64,000 nucleotides of DNA from Lysobacter_L cavernae (GTDB lineage: Bacteria > Pseudomonadota > Gammaproteobacteria > Xanthomonadales > Xanthomonadaceae). The translations under genes and the position numbers were made by a program. The notes beneath the pieces were generated by a model, which did no database searches, was not told where the DNA came from, and saw only the letters and a program-made list of their open reading frames with translations. Location: contig NZ_JBHRXK010000004.1 of NCBI RefSeq assembly GCF_042648505.1, positions 186,001 through 250,000 of the forward strand, given 5' to 3'. Each line of letters starts with the position of its first letter. Position 1 is the first letter of the stretch. Below are positions 40,309 through 48,751 of this stretch, one piece after another.

Positions 40309-41229
40309 CTAACCGGTGCGGGCGCTTGCTCCCAGCGTCCGCATCAGCAGCGTGGCGAAACGGTCCGCGCTGCTGGCGGCGTGTTCGAAGAACAGCGACG
40401 GCTCGCACAACTCCAGTTCGAGCAGCTGCGGCCTGCCGTCGTGGGCGCGGATCAGGTCGACGCGTGCATAGTTCAGCGGTGCGTCGAGACCCAGTGCCTG
40501 TGCAGCCACGGCAAGCACGCGTTCGGCGAGGGCGACCTCGTCATTGCCCGGCGTGCGCGGCACGATGGTTTCTGCGGTCAACAGGTGCGGGGTGGGGCCC
40601 TCGTCGCGCTGTAACAAGGCGCCTTTGCGGATGGCGTGGCTGAAGCGGCCGCCGAAATACATCAGCGCCGTTTCGCCATCGCGGTCGACCGATGCCAGGT
40701 ACGGTTGCAGCAGCGCGCTGCGTCCGGCCTCGAGCAGGCGCCTGAGGTGATTGGTGGCGCCGAATTCCTGTCCGCGGGCGTAACGCTGGGTGTCGGAAGA
40801 GCCGGCGCCGACCGCCGGCTTGACCACGAACTCCCCGGCATCGGCGTACTCGGCGAGAAAGGCCCGCAAGGTCGGCAACGGCTCCTCGTCCGGTTCGACA
40901 AAGCGCGTCGGAACAATGGGAATGCCGGCTGCTGCCAGATCGGCGAGGTAATGCTTGTCGGTATTCCATGCAATCACGTGCAGTGGATTGATCAATCGCG
41001 TCTGCGCCGAAATGCGCTCGCACCAATCAAGAAACTCGGGCAGGCGGGTGGTGTAGTCCCAGGTCGAGCGCAGCAGCACCGCGTCGAATCGTCCCCATGC
41101 CACGGTCGGGTCGTCCCAGGCGCGCGCCTGAGCGTGAATGCCGGCGCGCGCGCAGGCATCGAGCAGGGGGATGAGATCGTCGTCGAGTCCAGCGGCGACA
41201 ATCGCGGTGGCAAGGGCAAGACTGGGCAT
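40309..41229 (-). CDS. ATP-grasp domain protein (DcsG/RimK-like ligase)
   Basis: 306 residues. The pre-ATP-grasp part includes FDAVLLRSTWDYTTRLPEFL. The ATP-grasp fold includes NTDKHYLADLAAAGIPIVPT, FVVKPAVGAGSSDTQRY, LLQPYLASVDRDGETALMYF and a metal-binding LLELELCEPSLFF. The closest family I recognise is the ligase group that includes DcsG (cycloserine synthesis), with many members of unknown function in proteobacteria. It forms an amide or similar bond with ATP; substrates are unknown. It converges on xanB with a 3-base gap and diverges from the CoA-transferase genes. Confidence 0.75.
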   Translation of the reverse strand: MPSLALATAIVAAGLDDDLIPLLDACARAGIHAQARAWDDPTVAWGRFDAVLLRSTWDYTTRLPEFLDWCERISAQTRLINPLHVIAWNTDKHYLADLAAAGIPIVPTRFVEPDEEPLPTLRAFLAEYADAGEFVVKPAVGAGSSDTQRYARGQEFGATNHLRRLLEAGRSALLQPYLASVDRDGETALMYFGGRFSHAIRKGALLQRDEGPTPHLLTAETIVPRTPGNDEVALAERVLAVAAQALGLDAPLNYARVDLIRAHDGRPQLLELELCEPSLFFEHAASSADRFATLLMRTLGASARTG

Positions 41230-41371
41230 GGGCGCAGTCTAGACGCAGCCGCGGTGTCTGGGTCGCGCAGGGCATGCCCGAAGGTACGGTGGCCGTGCCG
41301 GGCCGGCACGGTAAACTGCAGGGGTTTCGCAGTCCCGAATCCCGCAGCTCTCTCCCGATACGGAGTCTTCC

Positions 41372-42127
41372 ATGGCCCAGGCCATTGCCGCGACGCCAGC
41401 CGGCGCGACCCATAAGAACAAGGCGCCCAAGAACAAGGTGTTCCCCAGCGCACGCGAGGCGCTCGCCGGAGTCGTCGCCGACGGACAGACGCTCGCCGTC
41501 GGCGGCTTCGGCCTGTGTGGCATCCCGGAAGCACTGATCGCGGCCTTGCGCGATTCCGGGGTCAAGGACCTGACCGCGATCTCCAACAACGCCGGCGTCG
41601 ACGGTTTCGGCCTCGGCCTGCTGCTGGAGACTCGGCAGATCAGGAAGATGATTTCGTCGTATGTCGGCGAGAACAAGGAGTTCGAGCGCCAGTTCCTGTC
41701 GGGCGAGCTCGAACTCGAGTTCAACCCGCAAGGCACGTTGGCCGAGCGCCTGCGCGCCGGTGGCGCCGGCATCCCGGCGTTCTTCACCCGCACCGGCTAC
41801 GGCACGGTCGTGGCCGAAGGCAAGGAGACGCGCGAGTTCGATGGCCACCATTACGTGATGGAAACCGCGCTCAAGGCCGACGTGTCACTGGTCAAGGCGT
41901 GGAAGGCGGACCGGGCCGGCAACCTGGTGTTCCGCAAGACCGCGCGCAACTTCAATCCGGCCTGCGCGATGGCCGGCAATGTCTGCATTGTCGAAGCCGA
42001 GCAGATCGTCGAGATCGGCGCGATCGATCCCGATCATGTGCATCTTCCGGGCATCTATGTCGATCGCATCGTGCTCAATGCGACCCCCGAAAAGCGCATC
42101 GAACAACGCACCGTGCGCGCCGCGTAA
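41372..42127 (+). CDS. scoA: 3-oxoacid (succinyl-CoA:acetoacetate) CoA-transferase, subunit A
   Basis: 251 residues. Motifs VGGFGLCGIPEALIAAL, ISNNAGVDGFGLGLLL, SYVGENKEFERQFLSGELE, RAGGAGIPAFFTRTGYGT and VYKAW-like VKAWKADRAGNLVFRKT define subunit A of family I CoA transferases. It works with subunit B, 30 bases downstream, to activate acetoacetate with CoA from succinyl-CoA. Orthologues beside the LPS locus of X. campestris are named lpsI/lpsJ, although a direct role in LPS is doubtful. Acetoacetate released by the tyrosine pathway (genes near 12 kb) is a plausible substrate. Confidence 0.9.
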   Translation: MAQAIAATPAGATHKNKAPKNKVFPSAREALAGVVADGQTLAVGGFGLCGIPEALIAALRDSGVKDLTAISNNAGVDGFGLGLLLETRQIRKMISSYVGENKEFERQFLSGELELEFNPQGTLAERLRAGGAGIPAFFTRTGYGTVVAEGKETREFDGHHYVMETALKADVSLVKAWKADRAGNLVFRKTARNFNPACAMAGNVCIVEAEQIVEIGAIDPDHVHLPGIYVDRIVLNATPEKRIEQRTVRAA

Positions 42128-42157
42128 GCGCCGCCGAACCCTTCAAGGAACCACGAC

Positions 42158-42790
42158 ATGCCCTGGACCCGCGACCAGATGGCGCAACGCGCCGCGCAGG
42201 AACTCACCGACGGCGCCTACGTCAATCTCGGCATTGGCCTACCGACGCTGGTGGCCAACTTCATTCCCGAGGGCATGGACGTGTGGCTGCAGAGCGAGAA
42301 CGGTCTGCTCGGTATCGGCCCGTTCCCGCTTGATGCCGAGGTCGACGCCGACCTGATCAACGCCGGCAAACAGACCGTGACGGCGCGGGCGGGCGCCAGC
42401 TATTTCGGCAGCCACGATTCCTTCGCGATGATCCGCGGCGGCCACATCGACCTGGCGATCCTGGGTGCGATGCAGGTGACCGACAAGGGCGATCTGGCCA
42501 ACTGGATGGTGCCCGGCAAGATGGTCAAAGGCATGGGCGGGGCGATGGACCTGGTTGCCGGCGTCAAGCGCGTCGTCGTGCTGATGGAGCACACCGCCAA
42601 GGGCGGTGAGCACAAGATACTGTCCGAATGCACGCTGCCACTGACTGGTGTGGGGGTGGTCAACCGCATCATCACCGAGCTGGCGGTGCTGGATGTCACA
42701 CCGCAGGGCCTGCGCTTGATCGAGCTGGCGCCGGAGGTCAGCGAGAACGACCTCAGGGAAAAGACCGGCGTGACTCTGGTCGAGGTCTGA
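42158..42790 (+). CDS. scoB: 3-oxoacid CoA-transferase, subunit B
   Basis: 210 residues. YVNLGIGLPTLVANFIPEG and QSENGLLGIGPFP are visible; the Glu in the latter is the catalytic residue that forms the glutamyl-CoA thioester in family I enzymes. GGHIDLAILGAMQV and LPLTGVGVVNRIITELAVLD also fit. It pairs with the upstream subunit A. galE starts 30 bases later on the same strand and may be cotranscribed. Confidence 0.92.
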   Translation: MPWTRDQMAQRAAQELTDGAYVNLGIGLPTLVANFIPEGMDVWLQSENGLLGIGPFPLDAEVDADLINAGKQTVTARAGASYFGSHDSFAMIRGGHIDLAILGAMQVTDKGDLANWMVPGKMVKGMGGAMDLVAGVKRVVVLMEHTAKGGEHKILSECTLPLTGVGVVNRIITELAVLDVTPQGLRLIELAPEVSENDLREKTGVTLVEV

Positions 42791-42820
42791 TCGGCCTCGG
42801 GACAGCGAAGGACTCCTTAA

Positions 42821-43795
42821 GTGAAGATCCTGGTTTGCGGCGGCGCGGGCTATATCGGCTCGCACATGGTGCGCACGCTTGTCGCGAACGGTCACGAGGC
42901 CGTGATCTTCGACAACTTGTCGACCGGACACCCGGAGTCCATTCCCGGCCTGCCGTTGGTGCAGGGCGATTTGCTTGATTCACGCGCGCTGCTGCAGGCC
43001 TTTGAGCATCATTCCGTCGATGCGGTGATGCATTTCTGCGCGCGTTCGCTGGTGAGCGAGTCGATGAGCGAGCCCAATGCCTATTACCAGAACAATGTCG
43101 CAGGCACCTTGAACCTGCTCGACGCGATGCGCCGTGCCGGTGTCGACAAACTGGTGTTTTCCTCGACGGCGGCGATCTTCGGGCAGCCGCAGTCCGATGT
43201 GATCGATGAAACCCATCCGACGGTGCCGATCAATCCGTACGGGGCGAGCAAGCTGATGGTCGAACGGATGCTGGCCGATGCGGCATCGGCTTACGGCTTG
43301 CGTTCGGTGACCCTACGCTATTTCAACGCTGCTGGTGCAGACCCGGATGGCGACATCGGCGAATCCCACCAGCCGGAAACGCATCTGATTCCGAACGTGC
43401 TGCGTTCCGTGCTCGGCAGGGGCGATGGGTTGAAGGTGTTCGGAACGGATTACCCCACGGCCGACGGCACCTGTGTCCGCGACTATATCCACGTCAATGA
43501 CCTGACTTCGGCCCATTTGTGTGCGCTGCAGTTCATGCGCGCGCACACCGGAGCGCACGCCTTCAATCTGGGCAATGGCTGCGGATTCTCCGTGCTCGAG
43601 GTGATCGAATCCGCGCAGCGCGTGACCGGCGCGCGCATCGAGTTCGAGCGGGCGCCGCGCCGCGCCGGTGATCCGGCGGTACTGGTGGCCTCGAGCGCCA
43701 AGGCGCGGGAGCAGCTGGGCTGGGAGCCCGTCTATACCGGCATGGACGAGATCATCGCCACGGCCTGGCGGTGGCATCGGGATCAGCGCTACTAG
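42821..43795 (+). CDS. galE: UDP-glucose 4-epimerase
   Basis: 324 residues from a GTG start with AAGGA upstream. An extended short-chain dehydrogenase: NAD site GGAGYIGSHMVRTL, active-site Ser/Thr in VFSSTAAIFG, Tyr and Lys in NPYGASKLMVE, then LRYFNAAGAD and VRDYIHVNDL as in GalE. It interconverts UDP-glucose and UDP-galactose, a sugar nucleotide for the LPS core and O-antigen. The family also contains UDP-GlcNAc epimerases, so the hexose preference is inferred. It converges with the ETF-QO gene; the gap 43796-43882 shows nothing notable. Confidence 0.88.
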   Translation: MKILVCGGAGYIGSHMVRTLVANGHEAVIFDNLSTGHPESIPGLPLVQGDLLDSRALLQAFEHHSVDAVMHFCARSLVSESMSEPNAYYQNNVAGTLNLLDAMRRAGVDKLVFSSTAAIFGQPQSDVIDETHPTVPINPYGASKLMVERMLADAASAYGLRSVTLRYFNAAGADPDGDIGESHQPETHLIPNVLRSVLGRGDGLKVFGTDYPTADGTCVRDYIHVNDLTSAHLCALQFMRAHTGAHAFNLGNGCGFSVLEVIESAQRVTGARIEFERAPRRAGDPAVLVASSAKAREQLGWEPVYTGMDEIIATAWRWHRDQRY

Positions 43796-43882
43796 CGGTC
43801 AGGCTTCGGTCTTGCCTGGACGATGCCGGGCAATCACGGTCACGGCCACCGATGGCGCGGGCCGCACTCCAGCGCCTTGACG

Positions 43883-45505
43883 TTACAGGTTCTGGTAATT
43901 CGGCCCCGAACCACCTTCCGGCGTCACCCAGTCGATGATCTCGTAGGGGTCCTTGATGTCGCAGGTCTTGCAGTGCACGCAGTTGGCGGCGTTGATCTGC
44001 AGGCGCTTGCCCGCTTCGTCGGTGACGATCTCGTACACCGCGGCGGGACAGAAACGGGTGCAGGGGTTGTCGTACTCCTCGACGCAGCGGGTCACGCAGA
44101 TCGAGGTGTCGCGTACTTTCAGGTGCACCGGCTGGTCTTCGTCGTGTTCGGTCGCTGCGAAGTAGACGCTGGCGAGGCGGTCACGCGGGGCGAGGGTGCG
44201 ATCGACGTAATCGCGCTTGGGCTGCTCGTGCGTGCCGAGCTTGTCCAGCGACGACCAGTCCGGTTTGTTCTTCAGCGTCCATGGCGAGCGGCCGCCAGTG
44301 ATGGTTTCCCAAGCCGCATTGAGCATGCCGAACCACAGGCCGCGCTTGAAGCCGGGCTTGATGTTGCGGACCTTCTTCAGCTCGGCCATCGCCGCGGAGG
44401 CGCGCAGCTTGGCGTCGAAGCCAACGGGCGACAGCTGCGATTGCACCAGGTGCTCGGCGGCGAGCATGCCGCTGCGGATCGCCTGGTGGGTGCCTTTCAC
44501 CTTGGGTACGTTCAACAGGCCGGCGGTGTCGCCGATCAGCAGCGCGCCGGGCATCTCGACCCTGGGCAGTGACTGCCAGCCGCCGGTGACGATCGCGCGC
44601 GCGCCGCCCGAGACGATGCTGCCGCCTTCGAGCAGCGGCTTGATCATCGGGTGGTTCTTCCATTGCTGGAAGGCTTCCCACGGCTTGTATTCCGGGTCCT
44701 GGTAGTCGAGCCCGCTGACATAACCGAGCGCGATCCGGCCCTTGTCCAGGTGATACAGGAAGCTGCCGCCGTAGGTTTTGCTGTCGGCCGGCCAGCCGAA
44801 GCTGTGCACGATCTTGCCCGGCGAGACACGGTCTTCGGGCACCTGCCAAAGCTCCTTGATGCCGATCGAATACCCCTGCGGGTCGCTGTCGGCATCGAGC
44901 TGGAACTGCTTGATTAGCCGCTTGGTGAGGTGGCCGCGCGCGCCTTCGGCGAGCACGGTGACCTTGGCGTGGATGTCGATGCCGGCGGTGTAGCCGGGCT
45001 TGTGCGATCCGTCCTTGGCCACGCCCATGTCGCCGATGCGCACGCCGATCACGGCACCGTCGGTATCGTGCAGCGTCTCGGCGGCGGCGAAGCCGGGGTA
45101 GATCTCCACGCCCAGTGCTTCGGCCTGCGGCGCCAGCCACGCGCACATCGCGCCGAGGCTGACGATGACGTTGCCGCGGTTGTGCATGCCCGGCGGCACC
45201 GGCAGCTTGCGGCCGCCGGTCTTGCTGAGCAGCCAGAACTCGTCGTCGGTGGCCGGCACGCAGATCGGCGGCGGGTTGTCGCGCCAGTTCGGCAGCAGCG
45301 CGTCGAGTGGGCCGGTCTCGATCACCGCGCCGGAAAGGATCTGCGCGCCGATCGTGCTCGCCTTCTCGATCACACACACCGAGATGGCCGGGTCGAGTTG
45401 CTTGAGGCGGATCGCGAACGCCAGGCCGGCCGGGCCAGCACCCACCGTGACGACGTCGTACTCCATCACGTCGCGTTCGATGGCGGTGTTGTCGGGTTGG
45501 CTCAT
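43883..45505 (-). CDS. Electron transfer flavoprotein-ubiquinone oxidoreductase
   Basis: 540 residues. The FAD site is DVVTVGAGPAGLAFAIRLKQ. The ubiquinone/membrane-facing region includes ILSGAVIETGPLDALLP and HNRGNVIVSLGAMC. The second FAD part is LLIGDTAGLLNVPKVKGTH, and the C-terminal 4Fe-4S site is CVHCKTCDIKDPYEIIDWV with an upstream Cys from CTRFCPAAVYE. It takes electrons from reduced ETF (etfAB, 6 kb upstream) and reduces ubiquinone at the membrane. The start could be Met1 or Met14 (VMEYDVV). Confidence 0.95.
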   Translation of the reverse strand: MSQPDNTAIERDVMEYDVVTVGAGPAGLAFAIRLKQLDPAISVCVIEKASTIGAQILSGAVIETGPLDALLPNWRDNPPPICVPATDDEFWLLSKTGGRKLPVPPGMHNRGNVIVSLGAMCAWLAPQAEALGVEIYPGFAAAETLHDTDGAVIGVRIGDMGVAKDGSHKPGYTAGIDIHAKVTVLAEGARGHLTKRLIKQFQLDADSDPQGYSIGIKELWQVPEDRVSPGKIVHSFGWPADSKTYGGSFLYHLDKGRIALGYVSGLDYQDPEYKPWEAFQQWKNHPMIKPLLEGGSIVSGGARAIVTGGWQSLPRVEMPGALLIGDTAGLLNVPKVKGTHQAIRSGMLAAEHLVQSQLSPVGFDAKLRASAAMAELKKVRNIKPGFKRGLWFGMLNAAWETITGGRSPWTLKNKPDWSSLDKLGTHEQPKRDYVDRTLAPRDRLASVYFAATEHDEDQPVHLKVRDTSICVTRCVEEYDNPCTRFCPAAVYEIVTDEAGKRLQINAANCVHCKTCDIKDPYEIIDWVTPEGGSGPNYQNL

Positions 45506-45595
45506 GCTGGCGGCTCCACGGCGGGCGGCTGACTACAACCGTGAATTGTCGCGGGTTGCGGCAGGGGCGGCAAATCGCCGTGCTAGCGTGGGCGT

Positions 45596-46186
45596 ATGGC
45601 CCTGATTCCGCTGCCGCTGGACGATGCCGCGCTGGCCTTCGACCCGCATTGGCTGGCGCCGGACGAGGCCGACGCGCTGCGGCAGGCATTGCACGTGCGG
45701 ATCGCCTGGGAGGTGCATAGCATCCGCTTGTTCGGACGTGAGGTCGCTTCGCCGCGGCTGAGCTGCTGGATCGGCGATCCGGGCACGGCCTACCGCTATT
45801 CCGGCGTCGTGTTCGAGCCGCGCCCCTGGCCGGCGGCCCTGCAGCCCGTGCGCGAGCGGCTGGCGCAGGCGTTGGGTGGCGACTTCAACAGCGTGCTGGC
45901 CAACCGCTACCGTGACGGCCGCGATGCGATGGGCTGGCACAGCGACGACGAGCCCGAACTGGGGCCGGCACCGGTGATCGCCTCGTTGAGTCTGGGTGCC
46001 ACACGACGTTTCGCGCTCAAGCACCGTCAGCGGCCCGAGCAGCGCCTGACGCTGGACCTGCCCAACGGCAGCCTGCTGGTGATGTCCGGGCCGACCCAGC
46101 GCTGCTACCGTCACGCCCTGCCGCGTACCGCGCGGCCGGTGGGCGAGCGCCTCAACCTCACGTTCCGGCGCCTGCAGCCGCGCTGA
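45596..46186 (+). CDS. Alpha-ketoglutarate-dependent dioxygenase AlkB family
   Basis: 196 residues. ANRYRDGRDAMGWHSDDEPEL carries the Fe(II)-binding His-x-Asp. VIASLSLGATRRFALKH, GSLLVMSGPTQRCYRHALPR (distal His) and GERLNLTFRRL (2-oxoglutarate Arg) complete the site. The RYRDGRDAMGWHSDDE form and length fit the ALKBH2-like bacterial group that removes 1-methyladenine and 3-methylcytosine from DNA. No ada or other repair gene is adjacent, so regulation by the adaptive response is not evident. Confidence 0.87.
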   Translation: MALIPLPLDDAALAFDPHWLAPDEADALRQALHVRIAWEVHSIRLFGREVASPRLSCWIGDPGTAYRYSGVVFEPRPWPAALQPVRERLAQALGGDFNSVLANRYRDGRDAMGWHSDDEPELGPAPVIASLSLGATRRFALKHRQRPEQRLTLDLPNGSLLVMSGPTQRCYRHALPRTARPVGERLNLTFRRLQPR

Positions 46187-46197
46187 TCCGGGTTGGT

Positions 46198-46857
46198 TCA
46201 GCGCCGGTGCGTGGCCTCGTGGGCGTTGCCGCTGGCCAGCGTCCAGCCGGTGATGTCGTGGCTCATCGTGCCCAGGGCCTGCTCGAAGGCCACCACCACG
46301 TCCGGCACGGCGCTGCTGCGCGGCGGCTGCTTCTGCTCGAAGGTGCGTGTCGCGACGATCTGCTGGTCCTGGTTGTGCAGCAGTTTGGCGACGACCTCGA
46401 TCGTGGCGACCGGCGCGGCGGTGCCGGCGTAGTCGGATTCAAAGCGGCGGATTTCCATCACCAGCTTGTACTGCGCGCCGACGCCGGTGCCCTGGCGCGC
46501 CACGGCCGGGATGCGCCCGGAATCCTCGAGTGCACGCAGCACCGTGTCTTCCAGCATGCCGCTGGGCAGGCGCGACCAGCGGGCGCCCTTGTAGGCCTGG
46601 ATCTCGTTCGGCACCGGCCGCACCGCGATGCGCAGGCTGTCGATGGTGCGCGAGGCTTCCGGCGAGGTGAGCGCCAACTGCCATTGCGCCGATGGCCATG
46701 TCGGGTCCGCCGGCACGCGCGGGTCGAGGATGTAAGTGGTGCTGCGATCGCTGGGCTTGTCGCTGAGGATCGAGCAGCCGGCCAGGGCCAGCAGCGCGAG
46801 TGCGGTACCGAGCGTACGCCGCCATGGCCGGGAGCAGGACATCTGACGCGTCGTCAT
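46198..46857 (-). CDS. ABC-type transport auxiliary lipoprotein (PqiC-like)
   Basis: 219 residues. The signal peptide with lipobox LAGC is followed by TTYILDPR, RIAVRPVPNEIQAYKGARW (the DUF330/ABC_trans_aux signature) and DVVVAFEQALGTMSHDITGW. These lipoproteins partner with MCE-domain transporters (as PqiC does with PqiAB) at the outer membrane. The ATG at 46857 overlaps the stop of the MCE gene by four bases. It is the last gene of a four-gene minus-strand operon. Confidence 0.85.
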   Translation of the reverse strand: MTTRQMSCSRPWRRTLGTALALLALAGCSILSDKPSDRSTTYILDPRVPADPTWPSAQWQLALTSPEASRTIDSLRIAVRPVPNEIQAYKGARWSRLPSGMLEDTVLRALEDSGRIPAVARQGTGVGAQYKLVMEIRRFESDYAGTAAPVATIEVVAKLLHNQDQQIVATRTFEQKQPPRSSAVPDVVVAFEQALGTMSHDITGWTLASGNAHEATHRR

Positions 46858-47780
46858 TGCGGTTCGAACTCCTTGGGGGCGTCGCGGCCGAGCAGGAACC
46901 GGGTCGGGCTGCCTTCGAGGCGATCGCTCAGCCGGCGCAGGTCGCGCACCAGCGAACGCAGCTCGCCCAGCGTCGGGCCCAGCTGCGACAGCCCGTCGTG
47001 GGCGAAGCTGCGGATGGCGGTGCGGTTGTCGTCGAGGATGCCGTTGGCGTTGTTGGCTGCTGAATCCAGCCGCGTCAGCGTGCTGTCGAGTTTGGCGATC
47101 AGCCCCGGCAGCTTGGCAACCAGCTCGCGGTCGACGTTCTCCACCGCGCGGTTGGTGGTGTCGAGCGTGGTCGTAAGCTGCTCGCTCGACTTGCGCGCAT
47201 TGACGATCAGGGCGCGCAGGTCCTCGCGCTGGTCGGCAATCGAGCCGGTCATCGCCTCGATGTTGGCCAGGGTGTTGGACACCCGCTTGACGTTCTCGTC
47301 GCTGAGCACCTGGTCCAGGCGCGCCACCAGGCGGTTGGCGGTGTCGGCGATGTTCTGCAGCGCCGAGGCCTCGGTCTGGATCACCGGCACTTCGCGCCGG
47401 TCGACATTGGCCAGCGGCGGGCTGCCGGGGTTGCCACCGGTGAGCTGGATGAAGGGACTGCCGGTGATGCCCTGGATCGACAGCTTGGCACGGGTGTCGG
47501 TCTTGATCGGCGCGTCGGATTGCAGGCGCAGCAGCGCGATCACCCGGCGCGGGTCGTCCGGGGCCAGGCGCAGGGTCTGCACGGTGCCGACCGAGATGCC
47601 GTTGTACTGCACCGAGCCGCCTTCGCTGAGGCCGGTCACCGGCTCGTTGAAGATCACCGCGTAGTTGCGCCAGTCCTTCTCCGACGTGTACTTGGCCGCC
47701 CACAGCGCGAACAGCAGCAGGAACAGCGTCACCAGGATGGTGAACGCACCGATGAGGACGTAATTGGCCTTGGTTTCCAT
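46854..47780 (-). CDS. MCE/MlaD-family lipid-transport protein
   Basis: 308 residues. One N-terminal membrane helix (YVLIGAFTILVTLFLLLFAL), then a single MCE domain (about 38-120; VTGLSEGGSVQYNGISVGTV, AKLSIQGITGSPFIQLTGG) and a long helical C-terminal part (about 140-290), probably extending the periplasmic channel. MCE hexamers carry phospholipids between membranes, powered by a MlaFE-type ABC unit such as the one encoded just upstream. The helical tail is longer than in E. coli MlaD (183 residues). Confidence 0.88.
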   Translation of the reverse strand: METKANYVLIGAFTILVTLFLLLFALWAAKYTSEKDWRNYAVIFNEPVTGLSEGGSVQYNGISVGTVQTLRLAPDDPRRVIALLRLQSDAPIKTDTRAKLSIQGITGSPFIQLTGGNPGSPPLANVDRREVPVIQTEASALQNIADTANRLVARLDQVLSDENVKRVSNTLANIEAMTGSIADQREDLRALIVNARKSSEQLTTTLDTTNRAVENVDRELVAKLPGLIAKLDSTLTRLDSAANNANGILDDNRTAIRSFAHDGLSQLGPTLGELRSLVRDLRRLSDRLEGSPTRFLLGRDAPKEFEPQ

Positions 47781-47790
47781 GGCTAGGGCC

Positions 47791-47933
47791 GGGAATGGGG
47801 AGTCGGGAATCGGGAGTCGCGGTTCATTGGCGGATCACTCCTGTCGGCAAGCCGACTGCATGGTGGCGCAGGCATCGAGCCGGAATAGGGTTCGCGGTTT
47901 CATCGATTTCCGATTTCCGAATCCCGATTCCCG
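47791..47933. repeat. Inverted GGGAATC-type short-repeat arrays
   Basis: The array at 47791-47819 consists of GGGAAT, GGGGAGTC, GGGAATC and GGGAGTC units with period 7-8. Its complement at 47904-47933 consists of CGATTTC, CGATTTC, CGAATCC and CGATTCC units. They lie between the MCE gene and the ATPase gene. The distal array is read as the last codons of the ATPase, giving GNRDSEIGNR. The architecture is like the repeat at 174-276 but with a different heptamer. Confidence 0.75.
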
Positions 47934-48751
47934 GACTGCTGCGCGGCGCGCGCGCGCGGACCGTGGAAATATTCCTGTACCCAGGGGTGGTCGAAGCGCT
48001 CGACCTCGGGCAGAGGCGCGCAGACGATCACCTTGCGGTCCGCCAGCACCGCAACGCGGTCACAGATAGCGTATAGCGTGTCGAGGTCGTGTGTGATCAG
48101 GAACACGGTCAGGCCCAGGGCCTGCTGCAAAGTGCGGATCAACCGGTCGAATGCGGCCGCGCCGATCGGGTCGAGGCCGGCGGTGGGTTCGTCGAGGAAC
48201 AGCAGCGGCGGGTCCAGCGCCAGCGCACGCGCCAGGCCGGCGCGTTTGCGCATGCCGCCGGACAGCTGCGACGGCAGCTTGTTGAGTGCGTCGGCGGGCA
48301 GGCCGGCGAGCTTGACCTTCAGCAGCGCCAGCTCGTAGCGCAGCGAGTCGGCCAGGTCGCTGTGGTACTCCTTGAGCGGCACCTGCACGTTCTCGCCCAC
48401 GGTCAATGACGAGAACAGCGCGCCGTCCTGGAACAGCACGCCGGTGTTGCGTTCGATCGCGCGGCGCTGCCCGGCGTCGTCGCTGCGCGCGTCGATGCCG
48501 AGCACCTCGATCTCGCCTTCGTCCGGCCGGCGCAGCCCGATGATCGAACGCATCAGCACCGACTTGCCGGTGCCCGAGCCGCCGACCACGCCGAGGATCT
48601 CGCCCGGCCGCACGTCCAGGTCGACACCGTCGTGCACGACCTGCTCGCCGAAGCGGTTGACCAGGCCGCGCACCCGAATGATCGGCGTGCCGAGCGAGGT
48701 GGCATCGGTGCTGGTGTCGTGCGGATCGTGCAGGGTGGGAGACGTGTTCAG
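47900..48751 (-). CDS. ABC transporter ATPase, MlaF-like
   Basis: About 283 residues. RVRGLVNRFGEQVVHDG, Walker A GGSGTGKSV, Q-loop VLFQDGALFSSLTV (the MlaF form), signature LSGGMRKRAGLARAL, Walker B LLFLDEPTAGLDPI and switch His ITHDLD. It energises phospholipid transport by the MlaE-like permease. No ATG, GTG or TTG lies at a sensible place. A CTG at 48751 overlaps the permease stop (CTGA), and the first possible GTG (48673) would cut the first beta-strand, so CTG is the best start. The final 13 or so residues come from a short-repeat array. Confidence 0.85.
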   Translation of the reverse strand: MNTSPTLHDPHDTSTDATSLGTPIIRVRGLVNRFGEQVVHDGVDLDVRPGEILGVVGGSGTGKSVLMRSIIGLRRPDEGEIEVLGIDARSDDAGQRRAIERNTGVLFQDGALFSSLTVGENVQVPLKEYHSDLADSLRYELALLKVKLAGLPADALNKLPSQLSGGMRKRAGLARALALDPPLLFLDEPTAGLDPIGAAAFDRLIRTLQQALGLTVFLITHDLDTLYAICDRVAVLADRKVIVCAPLPEVERFDHPWVQEYFHGPRARAAQQSGNRDSEIGNR

